The notes below the pieces were generated by a model. The model made no database searches. It was not told the origin of the DNA and worked only from the letters and a program-made list of their open reading frames with translations. A stretch of DNA of 64,000 bases. It comes from Fen-1254 sp963769605 (lineage in GTDB: Bacteria > Bacteroidota > Ignavibacteria > UBA10030). The position numbers and the translations under genes were made by a program. Location of the stretch: the NCBI GenBank assembly GCA_963769605.1, contig CAVYML010000003.1, forward strand, positions 558,001 to 622,000, in the 5' to 3' direction. This document shows, in pieces, positions 15,380 through 24,048 of this stretch. How positions within the stretch are numbered: position 1 is the stretch's first letter; the number at the start of each line of letters is the position of its first letter.

Positions 15380-16993
15380 ATGGCAAAGAAAAAAACAACT
15401 CGAAAAGCGCTGCAAAAAAGGGCGAGAGGCGTAAAAAAAACCGCCTCAAAGAAAACACCGGCCGCTTTGCAAGAATTTAAGTCAAGCATTCTCAAGCTTA
15501 TTATCGAAACCTCCGTCAATCTTCCTCCCGATGTCCGGCGGGCATTGCAGGAAGCTATCGACCGTGAAACTCCCGGCACACAATCGGCACTTGCCTTGCA
15601 GGCGATGGCCGTCAATACGGATCTGGCATGCGATGCCGAAGCTCCAATTTGTCAGGATACGGGCATGCCGACTTTTGAAATTAAAACTCCCGTCGGCATG
15701 AATCAGATCAAACTTAGAGTGGAAATTGAAGAAGCTATTGCCGAAGCCACAAAACTCGGCAAGCTTCGTCCGAATGCGGTCGATTCGCTGACGGGAAAAA
15801 ACAGCGGCACAAACCTCGGAATCGGATGCCCGGTTGTTCATTTTTCTCAATGGGAAAAGAACGAAATCGAGGTGCGGCTGATTCTGAAAGGAGGGGGCTG
15901 TGAAAATAAAAATATTCAATATTCGGTGCCTTGCGAGCTGCCGAATCTGGGGCGCGCCGACCGCTCGATAGACGGAATTCGTAAATGTATTTTGCATGCC
16001 GTCTGGCAGGCGCAGGGACAGGGATGCAGCGTCGGAATTGTAGGCGTGGCGATCGGCGGCGACCGCACGACCGGATATCAATTTGCTAAAGAGCAGTTGT
16101 TCCGCTCTCTCGATGATGTGAATCCAAATCCCGAATTGGCGAAGCTTGAAGCATATATTCTGGAAAATTCAAACAAACTTAAAATCGGCACCATGGGTTT
16201 CGGCGGGCTTGCAACATTGATCGGCTGCAAAGTCGGTTCATACCACCGTTTGCCGGCAAGTTTCTTTGTCAGCGTCGCTTATAATTGCTGGGCCTATCGC
16301 CGTCTTGGAGTTGTGCTCAATGCGAAATCCGGAGCCATACAACGTTGGCTCTATAAAGACGATTCACCGGCTGTACGCATGGCAAAGAGCAGGCACCTGC
16401 CGCTGACCGGAAAAGAAATTCGAATGACATTCCCGATCTCCGATGAGCAGGCGCGAAGCCTTCATGTGGGTGATGTGATTCTGCTGAACGGACAGATGCA
16501 TATGGGACGCGATGTGCTGCATCATTATTTGATGACGCATGATTCGCCTGTGCCTCTTGAAGGAGGCGCGATTTATCATTGCGGCCCTGTAGCGCTGAAA
16601 CAAGGAGACAGGTGGAAATTGAATGCGGCCGGCCCTACGACAAGCATACGCGAAGAACAGTTCCAGGCGGACATCATCAAGAAATTTAAAATACGCGCAA
16701 TTATCGGCAAAGGTGGCATGGGAAAGAAAACGCTCGATGCTTTACAGGAAGCGGGGGCAGTCTATCTCAGCGCCATCGGCGGAGCAGCACAATATTATAC
16801 GGAATGCATCAAAGAGGTCGATGGTGTAGACTTCCTGGAAGAGTTCGGCGTTCCGGAAGCGATGTGGCATATCCGTGTAGAAAATTTTCCGGTGATCGTC
16901 ACAATGGATTCTCACGGCAGGAGCCTGCATGCGGAAGTGGAAAAAGCATCAGCCGAAGAACTGGGAAAATTAAAAGAATCTGTTTTTTCATAG
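15380..16993 (+). CDS. class I (iron-sulfur) fumarate hydratase
   Basis: This enzyme of the citric acid cycle hydrates fumarate to malate using an oxygen-sensitive [4Fe-4S] cluster. The 537-residue chain fuses the alpha-like domain (about 40-300) with the beta-like domain (about 320-520), as in FumA. Candidate cluster cysteines are in ICQDTGMP, GIGCPVVHF and KGGGCENKN. The C-terminal part has GGAIYHCGPV and the TTSIREEQF segment. An extra N-terminal tail of about 28 residues is very Lys/Arg-rich (MAKKKTTRKALQKRARGVKK) and is unusual for the family. ATG 15380 follows AAGGAGG, so the tail looks real. Confidence 0.92.
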   Translation: MAKKKTTRKALQKRARGVKKTASKKTPAALQEFKSSILKLIIETSVNLPPDVRRALQEAIDRETPGTQSALALQAMAVNTDLACDAEAPICQDTGMPTFEIKTPVGMNQIKLRVEIEEAIAEATKLGKLRPNAVDSLTGKNSGTNLGIGCPVVHFSQWEKNEIEVRLILKGGGCENKNIQYSVPCELPNLGRADRSIDGIRKCILHAVWQAQGQGCSVGIVGVAIGGDRTTGYQFAKEQLFRSLDDVNPNPELAKLEAYILENSNKLKIGTMGFGGLATLIGCKVGSYHRLPASFFVSVAYNCWAYRRLGVVLNAKSGAIQRWLYKDDSPAVRMAKSRHLPLTGKEIRMTFPISDEQARSLHVGDVILLNGQMHMGRDVLHHYLMTHDSPVPLEGGAIYHCGPVALKQGDRWKLNAAGPTTSIREEQFQADIIKKFKIRAIIGKGGMGKKTLDALQEAGAVYLSAIGGAAQYYTECIKEVDGVDFLEEFGVPEAMWHIRVENFPVIVTMDSHGRSLHAEVEKASAEELGKLKESVFS

Positions 16994-17058
16994 AGACTCA
17001 AATAACTGAAGAAGAATATCACAAAAAATGGAAGGACGCAGGTCCGATTGAAATTAAA

Positions 17059-17286
17059 ATGATCGAAAAAAGCGGCAAGTGCAAGCACAATATCGGCGAT
17101 ACATTTCAATACAAAACACAATACGATCGCCCGAATGAAGTATGTTTTGCGCTGCTTCATATACTCGACCTTTATACATGGCGTGCGGCACAAGGATTTC
17201 CTTCCTGGGGAAAAGACGACGGAACGGTTTATCGTATTCACTGTCCTTCAAAGCTGGGAACGGTATGGGAGATGAGAAAAAAATAA
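17059..17286 (+). CDS. TIGR04076-like small protein
   Basis: The product is a small cysteine-containing protein with the KSGKCKHNIGDTF motif, an FALLHILDLYTW core and an IHCPSKLGTVWE end. This pattern resembles short uncharacterised TIGR04076 proteins. The start is uncertain. ATG 17059 is the only standard in-frame start that does not overlap the fumarase deeply. The homologous region seems to begin a little earlier (ITEEEYHKKW, from about 16990), and in that stretch only ATA or ATT codons are available. The frame remains open back to 16804 inside the fumarase gene. A truncated start or use of a rare initiation codon are both possible. Its function is unknown. Confidence 0.6.
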   Translation: MIEKSGKCKHNIGDTFQYKTQYDRPNEVCFALLHILDLYTWRAAQGFPSWGKDDGTVYRIHCPSKLGTVWEMRKK

Positions 17287-17430
17287 AATAGTTCTTGGTG
17301 CTTTGTTCGTAGTGCTTGGTTTAATGTGATGATGTGCTGCAGTGTTGCGGTTCAAAGTTGTATGGTTCTTTGGTTATTTTGTTCTTAAGTTATTTGGTTT
17401 TTTTTCAGTTTACAGTTTGCAGTTTTTTAA
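17287..17430. repeat. low-complexity TTGGTT/TTCTTGG spacer repeat
   Basis: Short units such as GTTCTTTGGTTATTTTGTTC and TTATTTGGTT repeat imperfectly. Their complement (AACCAAATAACCAAA type) fills 12525-12605, so the two tracts are inverted relatives. An ORF of 78 codons through it is not credible. Confidence 0.55.
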
Positions 17431-17922
17431 ATGCTCAAAGAAGATTATCCCGTCACCCCGGCTGTCCGATTTCTCCGGGAGAAGAATGTTCTGTTTAAGC
17501 CCTTTGTGTACCGTTATGAGGAACATGGCGGTACACATCAATTTGCAATGGAATTCGGTGTTCCCGAAAATGCTGTGATCAAGACGCTTGTGATGGAAAC
17601 CAATCGAAAAAAGCCGCTCATCGTTCTCATGCACGGCGATTGCGAAGTTTCCACGAAACAGCTTGCCAGAATACTCGATGTTAAACAAATTACTCCGTGT
17701 GATGCGAATACGGCCCAGCGTAATACCGGTTATTTATTCGGCGGCACAAGTCCATTCGGGACTCGGAATATAATGCCTGTGTATGCGGAAAAAACAATTT
17801 TTGGGTTGCAAAAAATTTACATAAACGGCGGCAAGCGCGGATTTATTGTAGAAATTGGCTCCGAAGATCTGCGGCGGATTCTGCCGATTATTCAAGTTGA
17901 AGCTGCTCTGAAAGAAAGGTGA
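17431..17922 (+). CDS. YbaK-family aminoacyl-tRNA deacylase
   Basis: This cytosolic editing protein of the YbaK/ProX superfamily hydrolyses mischarged tRNAs, typically Cys-tRNA(Pro). The 163-residue length, the TPAVRFLREKNV start, the GVPENAVIKTLVME strand-helix and the conserved KQLARIL and GYLFGGTSPFG segments with the catalytic-type Lys region fit the family. Precise substrate preference (YbaK, ProXp-ala or other subgroup) cannot be read. It starts at ATG 17431 and is followed three bases later by a membrane gene, probably in one transcript. Confidence 0.85.
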   Translation: MLKEDYPVTPAVRFLREKNVLFKPFVYRYEEHGGTHQFAMEFGVPENAVIKTLVMETNRKKPLIVLMHGDCEVSTKQLARILDVKQITPCDANTAQRNTGYLFGGTSPFGTRNIMPVYAEKTIFGLQKIYINGGKRGFIVEIGSEDLRRILPIIQVEAALKER

Positions 17923-17925
17923 GAT

Positions 17926-19170
17926 ATGGCTTTAGGAAATATTGAATGGACGATTCAACTGCGGTTTGCGGTCGCGCTTGCGCTCGGATTTCTTGTCGGA
18001 CTGGAGCGGGAAAGCACGAAAGGCGAGCAGAAGCTTGTTTTCGGCGGAGTTCGAACAAATCCGATTATCAGCATGTTCGGATTTGGCTGCGCCTGGCTTT
18101 ATCAGGTCGGCGCAACATTCATGCTGCCGGCCGGACTGATAGCGATTGCAACTCTGACCGGAATTGGTTATGTGGCAAAAATTCGGTCGGAAAAGTTCGG
18201 CACGACGAGCGAAATATCGGCACTGTTAACCTTTATTGTCGGCGCGCTTGCAATGCTGGTCGATATCTGGATCGCTATGGCAATAGGTATTATCAATACC
18301 ATCTTGCTCTCAGAAAAAGCGATGATGGAATCGTACGTCGAACGCCTGAGCAAAGTGGAATTTCTTGCCACGGTCAAATTCCTTTTAATCACGCTCATCA
18401 TTTATCCGGTACTGCCGAATCAGGATTATACGCAGTTTCATATCAATCCGGCAAAAATATGGCAGATTGTCATCATCGTCTCGACACTCGGGTTTGTAGG
18501 CTATCTGCTGGAGAAAAAATTCGGCGAGAGGGTCGGTCTGTGGCTTTCCGGTTTGCTCGGCGGAATCGTGTCCAGCACGGCTGTAACGGTCTCGGTTGCC
18601 CGGATGGCGCGCGTGAATCCGGAATGTTCGGAAGCGGCGCTGCAAGCTTCCATCATAGCAAGCAGTGTGACATACCTGAGAGTCCTGGCTTTGGTCTGGT
18701 TTGTAAATCCTTTGTTCGTTCCCGGTTTGTGGTACCGGATGGCTGCGCTTGCCATTATCGGAGCAGTTCTTTCGATTCAGTTTCATGGAAGAGAGAAACC
18801 GGACAATCAACATGTGGAATTGACGGAGCTGCAGAATCCATTCGAAATAAAACCGGCTATTGGTTTTGCACTGCTCTTCGTTCTGCTTACAGTGATAACC
18901 GGTTTTATTAAAATATCATTCGGCGATGTAGGCCTGCTGGGATTGTCCGTTGTTGTTGGAGTGACGGATATAACACCGTTCATCCTTTCCATTGTGCATA
19001 ATTCCGACGGCACTCTGAAGATATTAAATTCGGCTGTCGTTTTGTCGCTTCTGAGCAATACAATTATCAAAGGGATTTATTTCGGAGTACTTTCGAAAAA
19101 ATCGAGGAAAGAAACCGCTGTCAAGTATTCTATTCTGGCATTAAGTCACATACCATTCATCTTTTTCTGA
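17926..19170 (+). CDS. MgtC/SapB and DUF4010 domain membrane protein
   Basis: The 414-residue polytopic protein has about 12 hydrophobic segments. The N-terminal third is MgtC/SapB-like (LRFAVALALGFLVGLERES, VRTNPIISMFG, KFGTTSEISAL). The C-terminal part is a DUF4010 module with GLLGGIVSSTAVTVSVARMA and VGVTDITPFILS. MgtC proteins help cells cope with low magnesium, but the fusion family has no fixed function. The start ATG 17926 is preceded by AAAGGTGAG from the end of the YbaK gene. Its 3' end overlaps the convergent deacetylase gene by 14 bases. Confidence 0.82.
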   Translation: MALGNIEWTIQLRFAVALALGFLVGLERESTKGEQKLVFGGVRTNPIISMFGFGCAWLYQVGATFMLPAGLIAIATLTGIGYVAKIRSEKFGTTSEISALLTFIVGALAMLVDIWIAMAIGIINTILLSEKAMMESYVERLSKVEFLATVKFLLITLIIYPVLPNQDYTQFHINPAKIWQIVIIVSTLGFVGYLLEKKFGERVGLWLSGLLGGIVSSTAVTVSVARMARVNPECSEAALQASIIASSVTYLRVLALVWFVNPLFVPGLWYRMAALAIIGAVLSIQFHGREKPDNQHVELTELQNPFEIKPAIGFALLFVLLTVITGFIKISFGDVGLLGLSVVVGVTDITPFILSIVHNSDGTLKILNSAVVLSLLSNTIIKGIYFGVLSKKSRKETAVKYSILALSHIPFIFF

Positions 19171-19942
19171 CGCCAGCATCGGAATTTTGCAGGAGTTCGC
19201 CGACGGTGACCAAGCGAAAGCCTCTTTTGCGCAGGCCTTTGATAATAGCCGGAAGCGCTTCGGCAGTATGCCATCCCCGGCCGTTAATATGCATAACGAT
19301 GATCGATCCGTTCCGTGCAGAGCGGACGACGTACCGTATAAGACGATCTTTCGTAATCGACGTATCGGGATCTCCGGAAGCGAGATCGAATTGCACCGTG
19401 GTCAATCCAGAAGAATGGACAGAGTAAACGAGCCCGTCGCTCAATTCTCCGTACGGTGCGCGAAAAACTTTCGCAGTTTTATGATATATTGTTGAGAGCA
19501 GATGCTGAACTTTTTGCAATTCAAGCACAATACTGTCCGCAGGCATATTTGCCATGTGATGATGCGAGTATGAATGATTGCCGAATTCAAAGAGAGGAAC
19601 TGCAGCCAGTTCTTCCATTTCTTTCTTATGCGTTCTTATCCATTTGCCGCTCAGGAAAATTGTTGCAGGTACTTGTGAATCCACCAGCGTATGAAAAACC
19701 TTACGGTCGAAACTATACGGTCCGTAAGCGGGGCATGCATCGAATGTAAGCGCGATAGCCTTTTGTGATCGGCTGCCATGAAAGAATACCAGCGCACTGT
19801 CTTGAGAGGCGAGCTTTGCGCAGCTTTGGGGATGAGTTTTGGCAGGCAAGAAAGCTGTCGCCGTAAAATATATTAAGCAATATATGAGAAGAAATATCCC
19901 GCGCATAGAGATGCAAAGATCAAATAGAAAATACGTAAACAT
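19157..19942 (-). CDS. polysaccharide deacetylase family protein (NodB homology)
   Basis: A secreted or membrane-anchored carbohydrate esterase of family 4 is likely. After an N-terminal hydrophobic signal (starting at the first Met or at MRGIFLLIYCL, codon 13, 19906) come the family motifs. Motif 1 is ALTFDACPAYG, where the usual second acidic residue and Gly-Pro are altered. Motif 2 is the metal-binding FGNHSYSHHHM, motif 3 is RAPYGE and motif 5-like is VMHINGRGWHT. Likely substrates are peptidoglycan or N-acetylated surface polysaccharide. It is convergent with the MgtC-type gene. The altered motif 1 leaves catalytic details open. Confidence 0.82.
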   Translation of the reverse strand: MFTYFLFDLCISMRGIFLLIYCLIYFTATAFLPAKTHPQSCAKLASQDSALVFFHGSRSQKAIALTFDACPAYGPYSFDRKVFHTLVDSQVPATIFLSGKWIRTHKKEMEELAAVPLFEFGNHSYSHHHMANMPADSIVLELQKVQHLLSTIYHKTAKVFRAPYGELSDGLVYSVHSSGLTTVQFDLASGDPDTSITKDRLIRYVVRSARNGSIIVMHINGRGWHTAEALPAIIKGLRKRGFRLVTVGELLQNSDAGVRKR

Positions 19943-20199
19943 CCCTTAAAATCCATTTGGGCGCTTAATGATTTTTTGGCATTTCGTCAAGTTGGACTAT
20001 TTCTTTCCGACAGAATGATGAATGGTGATTGGAGGCATGCCCGTGTCCCGGAGACGCAGAAGAAAAGTAGATTTCATTGGATATGTGTATCTCATTCAAA
20101 GATGAAATCACGGCTCCCGACTTGTATGCGGACTAAAAAAAAGGAACTCTGCGGATACAATAATGTAAAATGCCTTTTTATTGAACGATTATTTAAGCT

Positions 20200-20604
20200 T
20201 TAAAAGTTCTTTAAGTTAGGGGTAAACGACCTGAATCGAAGTAGTTCCGCTGCGATGTAGAGATATTTATCATCAATAATCATAATAGTTCTAAAAGAAC
20301 AGTCCGATGATTTGGGCGTCCAATTTGCAGCTTCCGGACCATGAGCAGTATCCGGTTCGATTTGATATTCTTTATATTTTTCAAATTCTTCTATATTCCC
20401 ATCCAAAATGAACTTGTTGCCAAAATCTGCAACATATTTTATTTTGAAGGTCGGTCTGGTTCGTTTGTTATCAGCAAAATGCTGCGAAAATATTGTGATT
20501 GGATTGGAAAATAAGATTATGAGGAATACTATCGTTGAACGGGAGATGTTTTTTATTTTAACGTTTATTTTTTTGCAGCAATACTTTGATTTTTGTTTAT
20601 ACAT
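20200..20604 (-). pseudogene. truncated secreted protein with a CBM9-like start
   Basis: Only an N-terminal fragment is present. A signal peptide (MVFLIILFSN-like hydrophobic core, cleavage near FSQHF) is followed by about 75 residues resembling the beginning of a CBM9-like domain: FILDGNIEEFEKY, TAHGPEAANW, DDKYLYIAAEL. The frame then ends after an unrelated tail (LRFRSFTPNLKNF), and no continuation is visible in the 250 bases beyond. The gene starts nine bases after the stop of the beta-mannosidase, so it was probably the last gene of that sugar operon. CBM9 assignment is tentative. Confidence 0.5.
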
Positions 20605-20613
20605 TTTTTCAAT

Positions 20614-22965
20614 TTATATATTCATCTTTAATATGGGCAGCCATTTTAAATATTCATCCAGTTCAACATGCGGCTTATATTGGAAATAATGATTTGTGTA
20701 TTTTTTATCGCCCACTTCCCATTCAATGATCCATAATTTTGTTTCATTGACTTCCGGTAAAAATCCTTCTACCGATTTTCCATTTTTGCTCGCATGAAAA
20801 ATTTTGCTGAGTAATACTTGATTATTATCCGCGTCTTTGATAATCATTGTACCTGTTGCTTCATTACGCGTATCGTTGACAACGACAACATAATGTTTTT
20901 TATCCTTTGCATCTCCAATCATTACACATACATCAGTTTGAACCCTTTTTATATAATAATATGCCAGTTTCTTGTTATAATAATAATCCACAATGGAATC
21001 GGAAATTACCGGCCAGCCATCACGTAGATTCCACCAGAGAATTCCATTTCTATCGAATTTGTTCATTCGCCAAAATTCAATAAAATATTTCACCGCTTCG
21101 GCTTGAATAATTTGTGATGCCTGGATGAATGTATCCAGATCAGCGGGGATTTGCTTAAAAACACATTTGATTTGATTCATCATCAAATCATTTCGTTTCA
21201 ATTGTACGACTGAAGAAGGATGGGATCGAACTGCTTTGGTTTGCCATTGATCATTCCATTCAAAGTTTTTTATCCACGGATACACAAAGTCTTTGTCCAT
21301 CATTTTTTCGAGACTTTCGCGGCTTGGGCAGCCGTGATATCCGATTTCGCTGACGAATTTAGCTGTGTTTTCGGTATAAAAGGGAGCTTTATAATATCCA
21401 CGCGGACCCCATAAATGTTGTTCGGGGGAAAAATTTTGATCAATCTTGCCGGCCAATCTAAATGCCTCTGAACTTATATAGGGAGAACTGGGCAAATAAG
21501 CGGTTTTGGGATCAAACCTCCTCACCATCGCTGGAAGCAGACGGCGACTGATTATTTCAGTATTCGGATCAATATACGGTTGATCATCTCCCCATTCTTG
21601 AGAAATATCATTTTCGTTATTCCCCGCCCAAAGGACTAAACTTGGATGATGTCTCAATCGCTTTATAACTTTTATGGATTCTTTTTCTATCTTTTTTACG
21701 AAGTCTTCATCTTGAGGGTAAATGGTGCAACCCATCGCAAAATCCTGCCATACCAAAATCCCATTTTGATCGCATAAGTCATAAAACCCGTCCTGTTCAT
21801 ATACATTGCCGCCCCACATTCGAACCATGTTGCAGTTCAAATCAACGAGCATATCAAATGATCTCTTCATGTGCTGTCGATCTCTGCTGTGCAAGGCATC
21901 CAGCGCAACCCAGTTTGTTCCTTTGACAAATATTTTTTCATCATTTATCTTAAAGACAAACTCGCCGGGTTTTTCTGTTGTACTGGCTTCGCTGCGAAGA
22001 AGTTCAGCTTTCCGAATTCCAATCCTTTGAACATTTTCTGCTAAGAGAGCGCCGTCAGCATCGATAATTTGCAGCGTGGCTTCGTATAAGGCAGGATCAC
22101 CATAGCCTCGCGGCCACCAGAAATCCACTTCTTGTAAATTCCATATTCTCTGACGGGAAACAGTCGTGTATAATTTTAACGATTCGCTATAAATTATCTT
22201 TTTGCCCTGTTGAAGTTTAATTCTTAAAATCAGATCATCAACGCTCAACCGATTCGTGGCAAAATCCCAGTCAACATACAAGGAAGCAGTTTTCTTTTCC
22301 ACATCGACAGATTTTGTAACCCAATATACCGATCTGAAATGAGTAGGAGGAATTATTTCCAGTTTAACATCTTTCCATAGTCCTGCACTAACGAGTCTTG
22401 GTAAAATATCCCATCCGTACATATGAGCAGCTTTGCGGATGTTGACAGATTCGGCCAATGCATCATCATTGACGCCTAAAGCTTCCCTGGGATATTTTCT
22501 TCCTTCCAAAATCGGCGAATATATGCAAACATAAAGTTCGTTTTTATCCTCAAGCAAATCAGTTATATCTAAATTATGCTCAACAAACATATTTTCAAAG
22601 CGGCCTATATTTTTATTATTCAACCAGATATCGGCAATGCAATCGACACCATCAAAACAAAGCTCAACCCGGTGATCTTTGGAAACTTTAGGTCCTTTAA
22701 AATTGCGGCGATACCACCATTGATAGGTTTCATATTCCCGAAGCGCATATACATTATTTCCTATCATAGGCTCTTTGATTTTTCCAGCCTTCAACAAATC
22801 GAGTTCGACATTTCCGGGCACTTCCGCATCAATAATGTCCCAGTCGCATTTACCTAATTCCCGGGGAGTTTTCGGAGCATTGTCATCTTGCGGGCCGTAT
22901 TGCAATGTCCATTTTGTGGATTCATTCGAATTCAAATCAATAGTCGTTTTCATCTTTTTGTTCAT
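20614..22965 (-). CDS. glycoside hydrolase family 2 beta-mannosidase-like
   Basis: The 783-residue enzyme has the GH2 order: a jelly-roll sugar-binding domain (WWYRRNF, VDCIADIWLNNKNIG), an immunoglobulin-like domain, and a TIM barrel. The acid/base Glu is in LWAGNNEND (about residue 455) and the nucleophile Glu is in FVSEIGYHG (about 540). The FVKGTNWVALD and VRMWGGNVYE motifs are typical of beta-mannosidases, so it probably removes mannose from beta-mannosides. No signal peptide is visible, which points to cytoplasmic action on imported sugars. It is followed by a ROK kinase and a sugar symporter upstream on the same strand. ATG 22953 is an alternative start. Confidence 0.9.
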   Translation of the reverse strand: MNKKMKTTIDLNSNESTKWTLQYGPQDDNAPKTPRELGKCDWDIIDAEVPGNVELDLLKAGKIKEPMIGNNVYALREYETYQWWYRRNFKGPKVSKDHRVELCFDGVDCIADIWLNNKNIGRFENMFVEHNLDITDLLEDKNELYVCIYSPILEGRKYPREALGVNDDALAESVNIRKAAHMYGWDILPRLVSAGLWKDVKLEIIPPTHFRSVYWVTKSVDVEKKTASLYVDWDFATNRLSVDDLILRIKLQQGKKIIYSESLKLYTTVSRQRIWNLQEVDFWWPRGYGDPALYEATLQIIDADGALLAENVQRIGIRKAELLRSEASTTEKPGEFVFKINDEKIFVKGTNWVALDALHSRDRQHMKRSFDMLVDLNCNMVRMWGGNVYEQDGFYDLCDQNGILVWQDFAMGCTIYPQDEDFVKKIEKESIKVIKRLRHHPSLVLWAGNNENDISQEWGDDQPYIDPNTEIISRRLLPAMVRRFDPKTAYLPSSPYISSEAFRLAGKIDQNFSPEQHLWGPRGYYKAPFYTENTAKFVSEIGYHGCPSRESLEKMMDKDFVYPWIKNFEWNDQWQTKAVRSHPSSVVQLKRNDLMMNQIKCVFKQIPADLDTFIQASQIIQAEAVKYFIEFWRMNKFDRNGILWWNLRDGWPVISDSIVDYYYNKKLAYYYIKRVQTDVCVMIGDAKDKKHYVVVVNDTRNEATGTMIIKDADNNQVLLSKIFHASKNGKSVEGFLPEVNETKLWIIEWEVGDKKYTNHYFQYKPHVELDEYLKWLPILKMNI

Positions 22966-22998
22966 TTCAATGATCGTCTAAAATAAGTTTAAATTACG

Positions 22999-23985
22999 TT
23001 ATTTATATTTCTTAATTTTCTGATGTTCCATCATTGCAATACTTAAGCAAGCAAAGTCACCGACTTTATCTCCTAATGCTGCCGGGACAATTTCACACAC
23101 TTCAGCGGCCTTTTGAAGAGCTTCTTTTTGGATGACTTCAAGACAGGCTGCATTAAAGAGATGAGGATTCCGGGCATAAACGCTTCCAATGACGATGCGC
23201 TGGGGATTGAGGACATCGATAAGAATTGATAATCCGATCCCCAAATATTGACCGGATACATAAAAAATTTCAAGAGCGGTTTTGTCGCCTTTCAAAGCTG
23301 CTTCAGCGAGTATTTTTGCAGAAATCCCTTTGATCTCGCTCTCATGATTGATGAAAGAGACTTTTTCTCCCTTACGAAGTTTCTTTGCAATGATAGAATG
23401 AGCCATCTTTGCAATTCCGGATCCGCTGCAAAAACTTTCGAAAGAACCATTCTTCCCGTAGGATAGAGGACCATCCTCTGCCAAACGAATATGACCGATC
23501 TCACCTGCAAGATCATTTGTTCCCGAATAAAGTTTCCCATTTAAAATCAAACCGGCCCCCAAACCTGTTCCGAATGTCAGAAAGATCATATTTTGAGTTC
23601 CTTTTCCTGCTCCATATTTCCATTCGGCAAGAGCACATGCATTCGCATCATTTTGTAAATATACGGGGACATTAAACCTATCGTTCAATATCTTAGTGAG
23701 AGGAATATTGTCCCAGCCGGGCAGGTTAGGAGGTGAAAGAATAATACCTTTTGTGCTGTCTAAAGGTCCGCCGCAAGAGACGCCAATTGCCTGCAATGTG
23801 CAGTCGCTTAATTTAGTCATTATATGAGAAGAGAAATTTAATAATTTACCGATAGTATGTTGGGGACCTTTCTCAGATTCTGTTGCGAACTCTCTTCTAT
23901 CGAGAAACTCCATCTCTTCAGTCCCGGCGAGCACTGCACTTTTTGTCCCTCCGATGTCGATTCCAAGAAAATATTTTCTTTTCAT
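22999..23985 (-). CDS. ROK family sugar kinase-like protein
   Basis: The 328-residue protein has the ASKHA nucleotide-binding fold with phosphate loop FLGIDIGGTKSAVL, LQNDANACALAEW, FLTFGTGLGAGL and the GEIGHIRL sugar-site His. It would phosphorylate glucose, mannose or a related sugar released by the adjacent GH2 enzyme. The standard CxCGxxGCxE zinc motif is replaced (PLSYGKNGSFESFCSG), leaving at most one Cys, so the zinc site appears to be lost. No DNA-binding domain is present, so it is not a NagC/XylR repressor. It lies between the symporter and the mannosidase genes on the minus strand and is probably co-transcribed with them. Confidence 0.85.
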   Translation of the reverse strand: MKRKYFLGIDIGGTKSAVLAGTEEMEFLDRREFATESEKGPQHTIGKLLNFSSHIMTKLSDCTLQAIGVSCGGPLDSTKGIILSPPNLPGWDNIPLTKILNDRFNVPVYLQNDANACALAEWKYGAGKGTQNMIFLTFGTGLGAGLILNGKLYSGTNDLAGEIGHIRLAEDGPLSYGKNGSFESFCSGSGIAKMAHSIIAKKLRKGEKVSFINHESEIKGISAKILAEAALKGDKTALEIFYVSGQYLGIGLSILIDVLNPQRIVIGSVYARNPHLFNAACLEVIQKEALQKAAEVCEIVPAALGDKVGDFACLSIAMMEHQKIKKYK

Positions 23986-24048
23986 AGTATTCCCAATAAA
24001 GTATACGAGCGGGCCGGGATGATGCTAAAGGCCTAAATTACATGGCAA

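Noticed and set aside
15482..16081. 199-codon minus-strand frame
   Set aside because: It is antisense to the fumarase gene, which has complete domain support.
17946..18911. 321-codon open frame on the plus strand
   Set aside because: It lies wholly inside the MgtC/DUF4010 gene in another frame, with Arg/Cys/Ser-rich composition and no family pattern.
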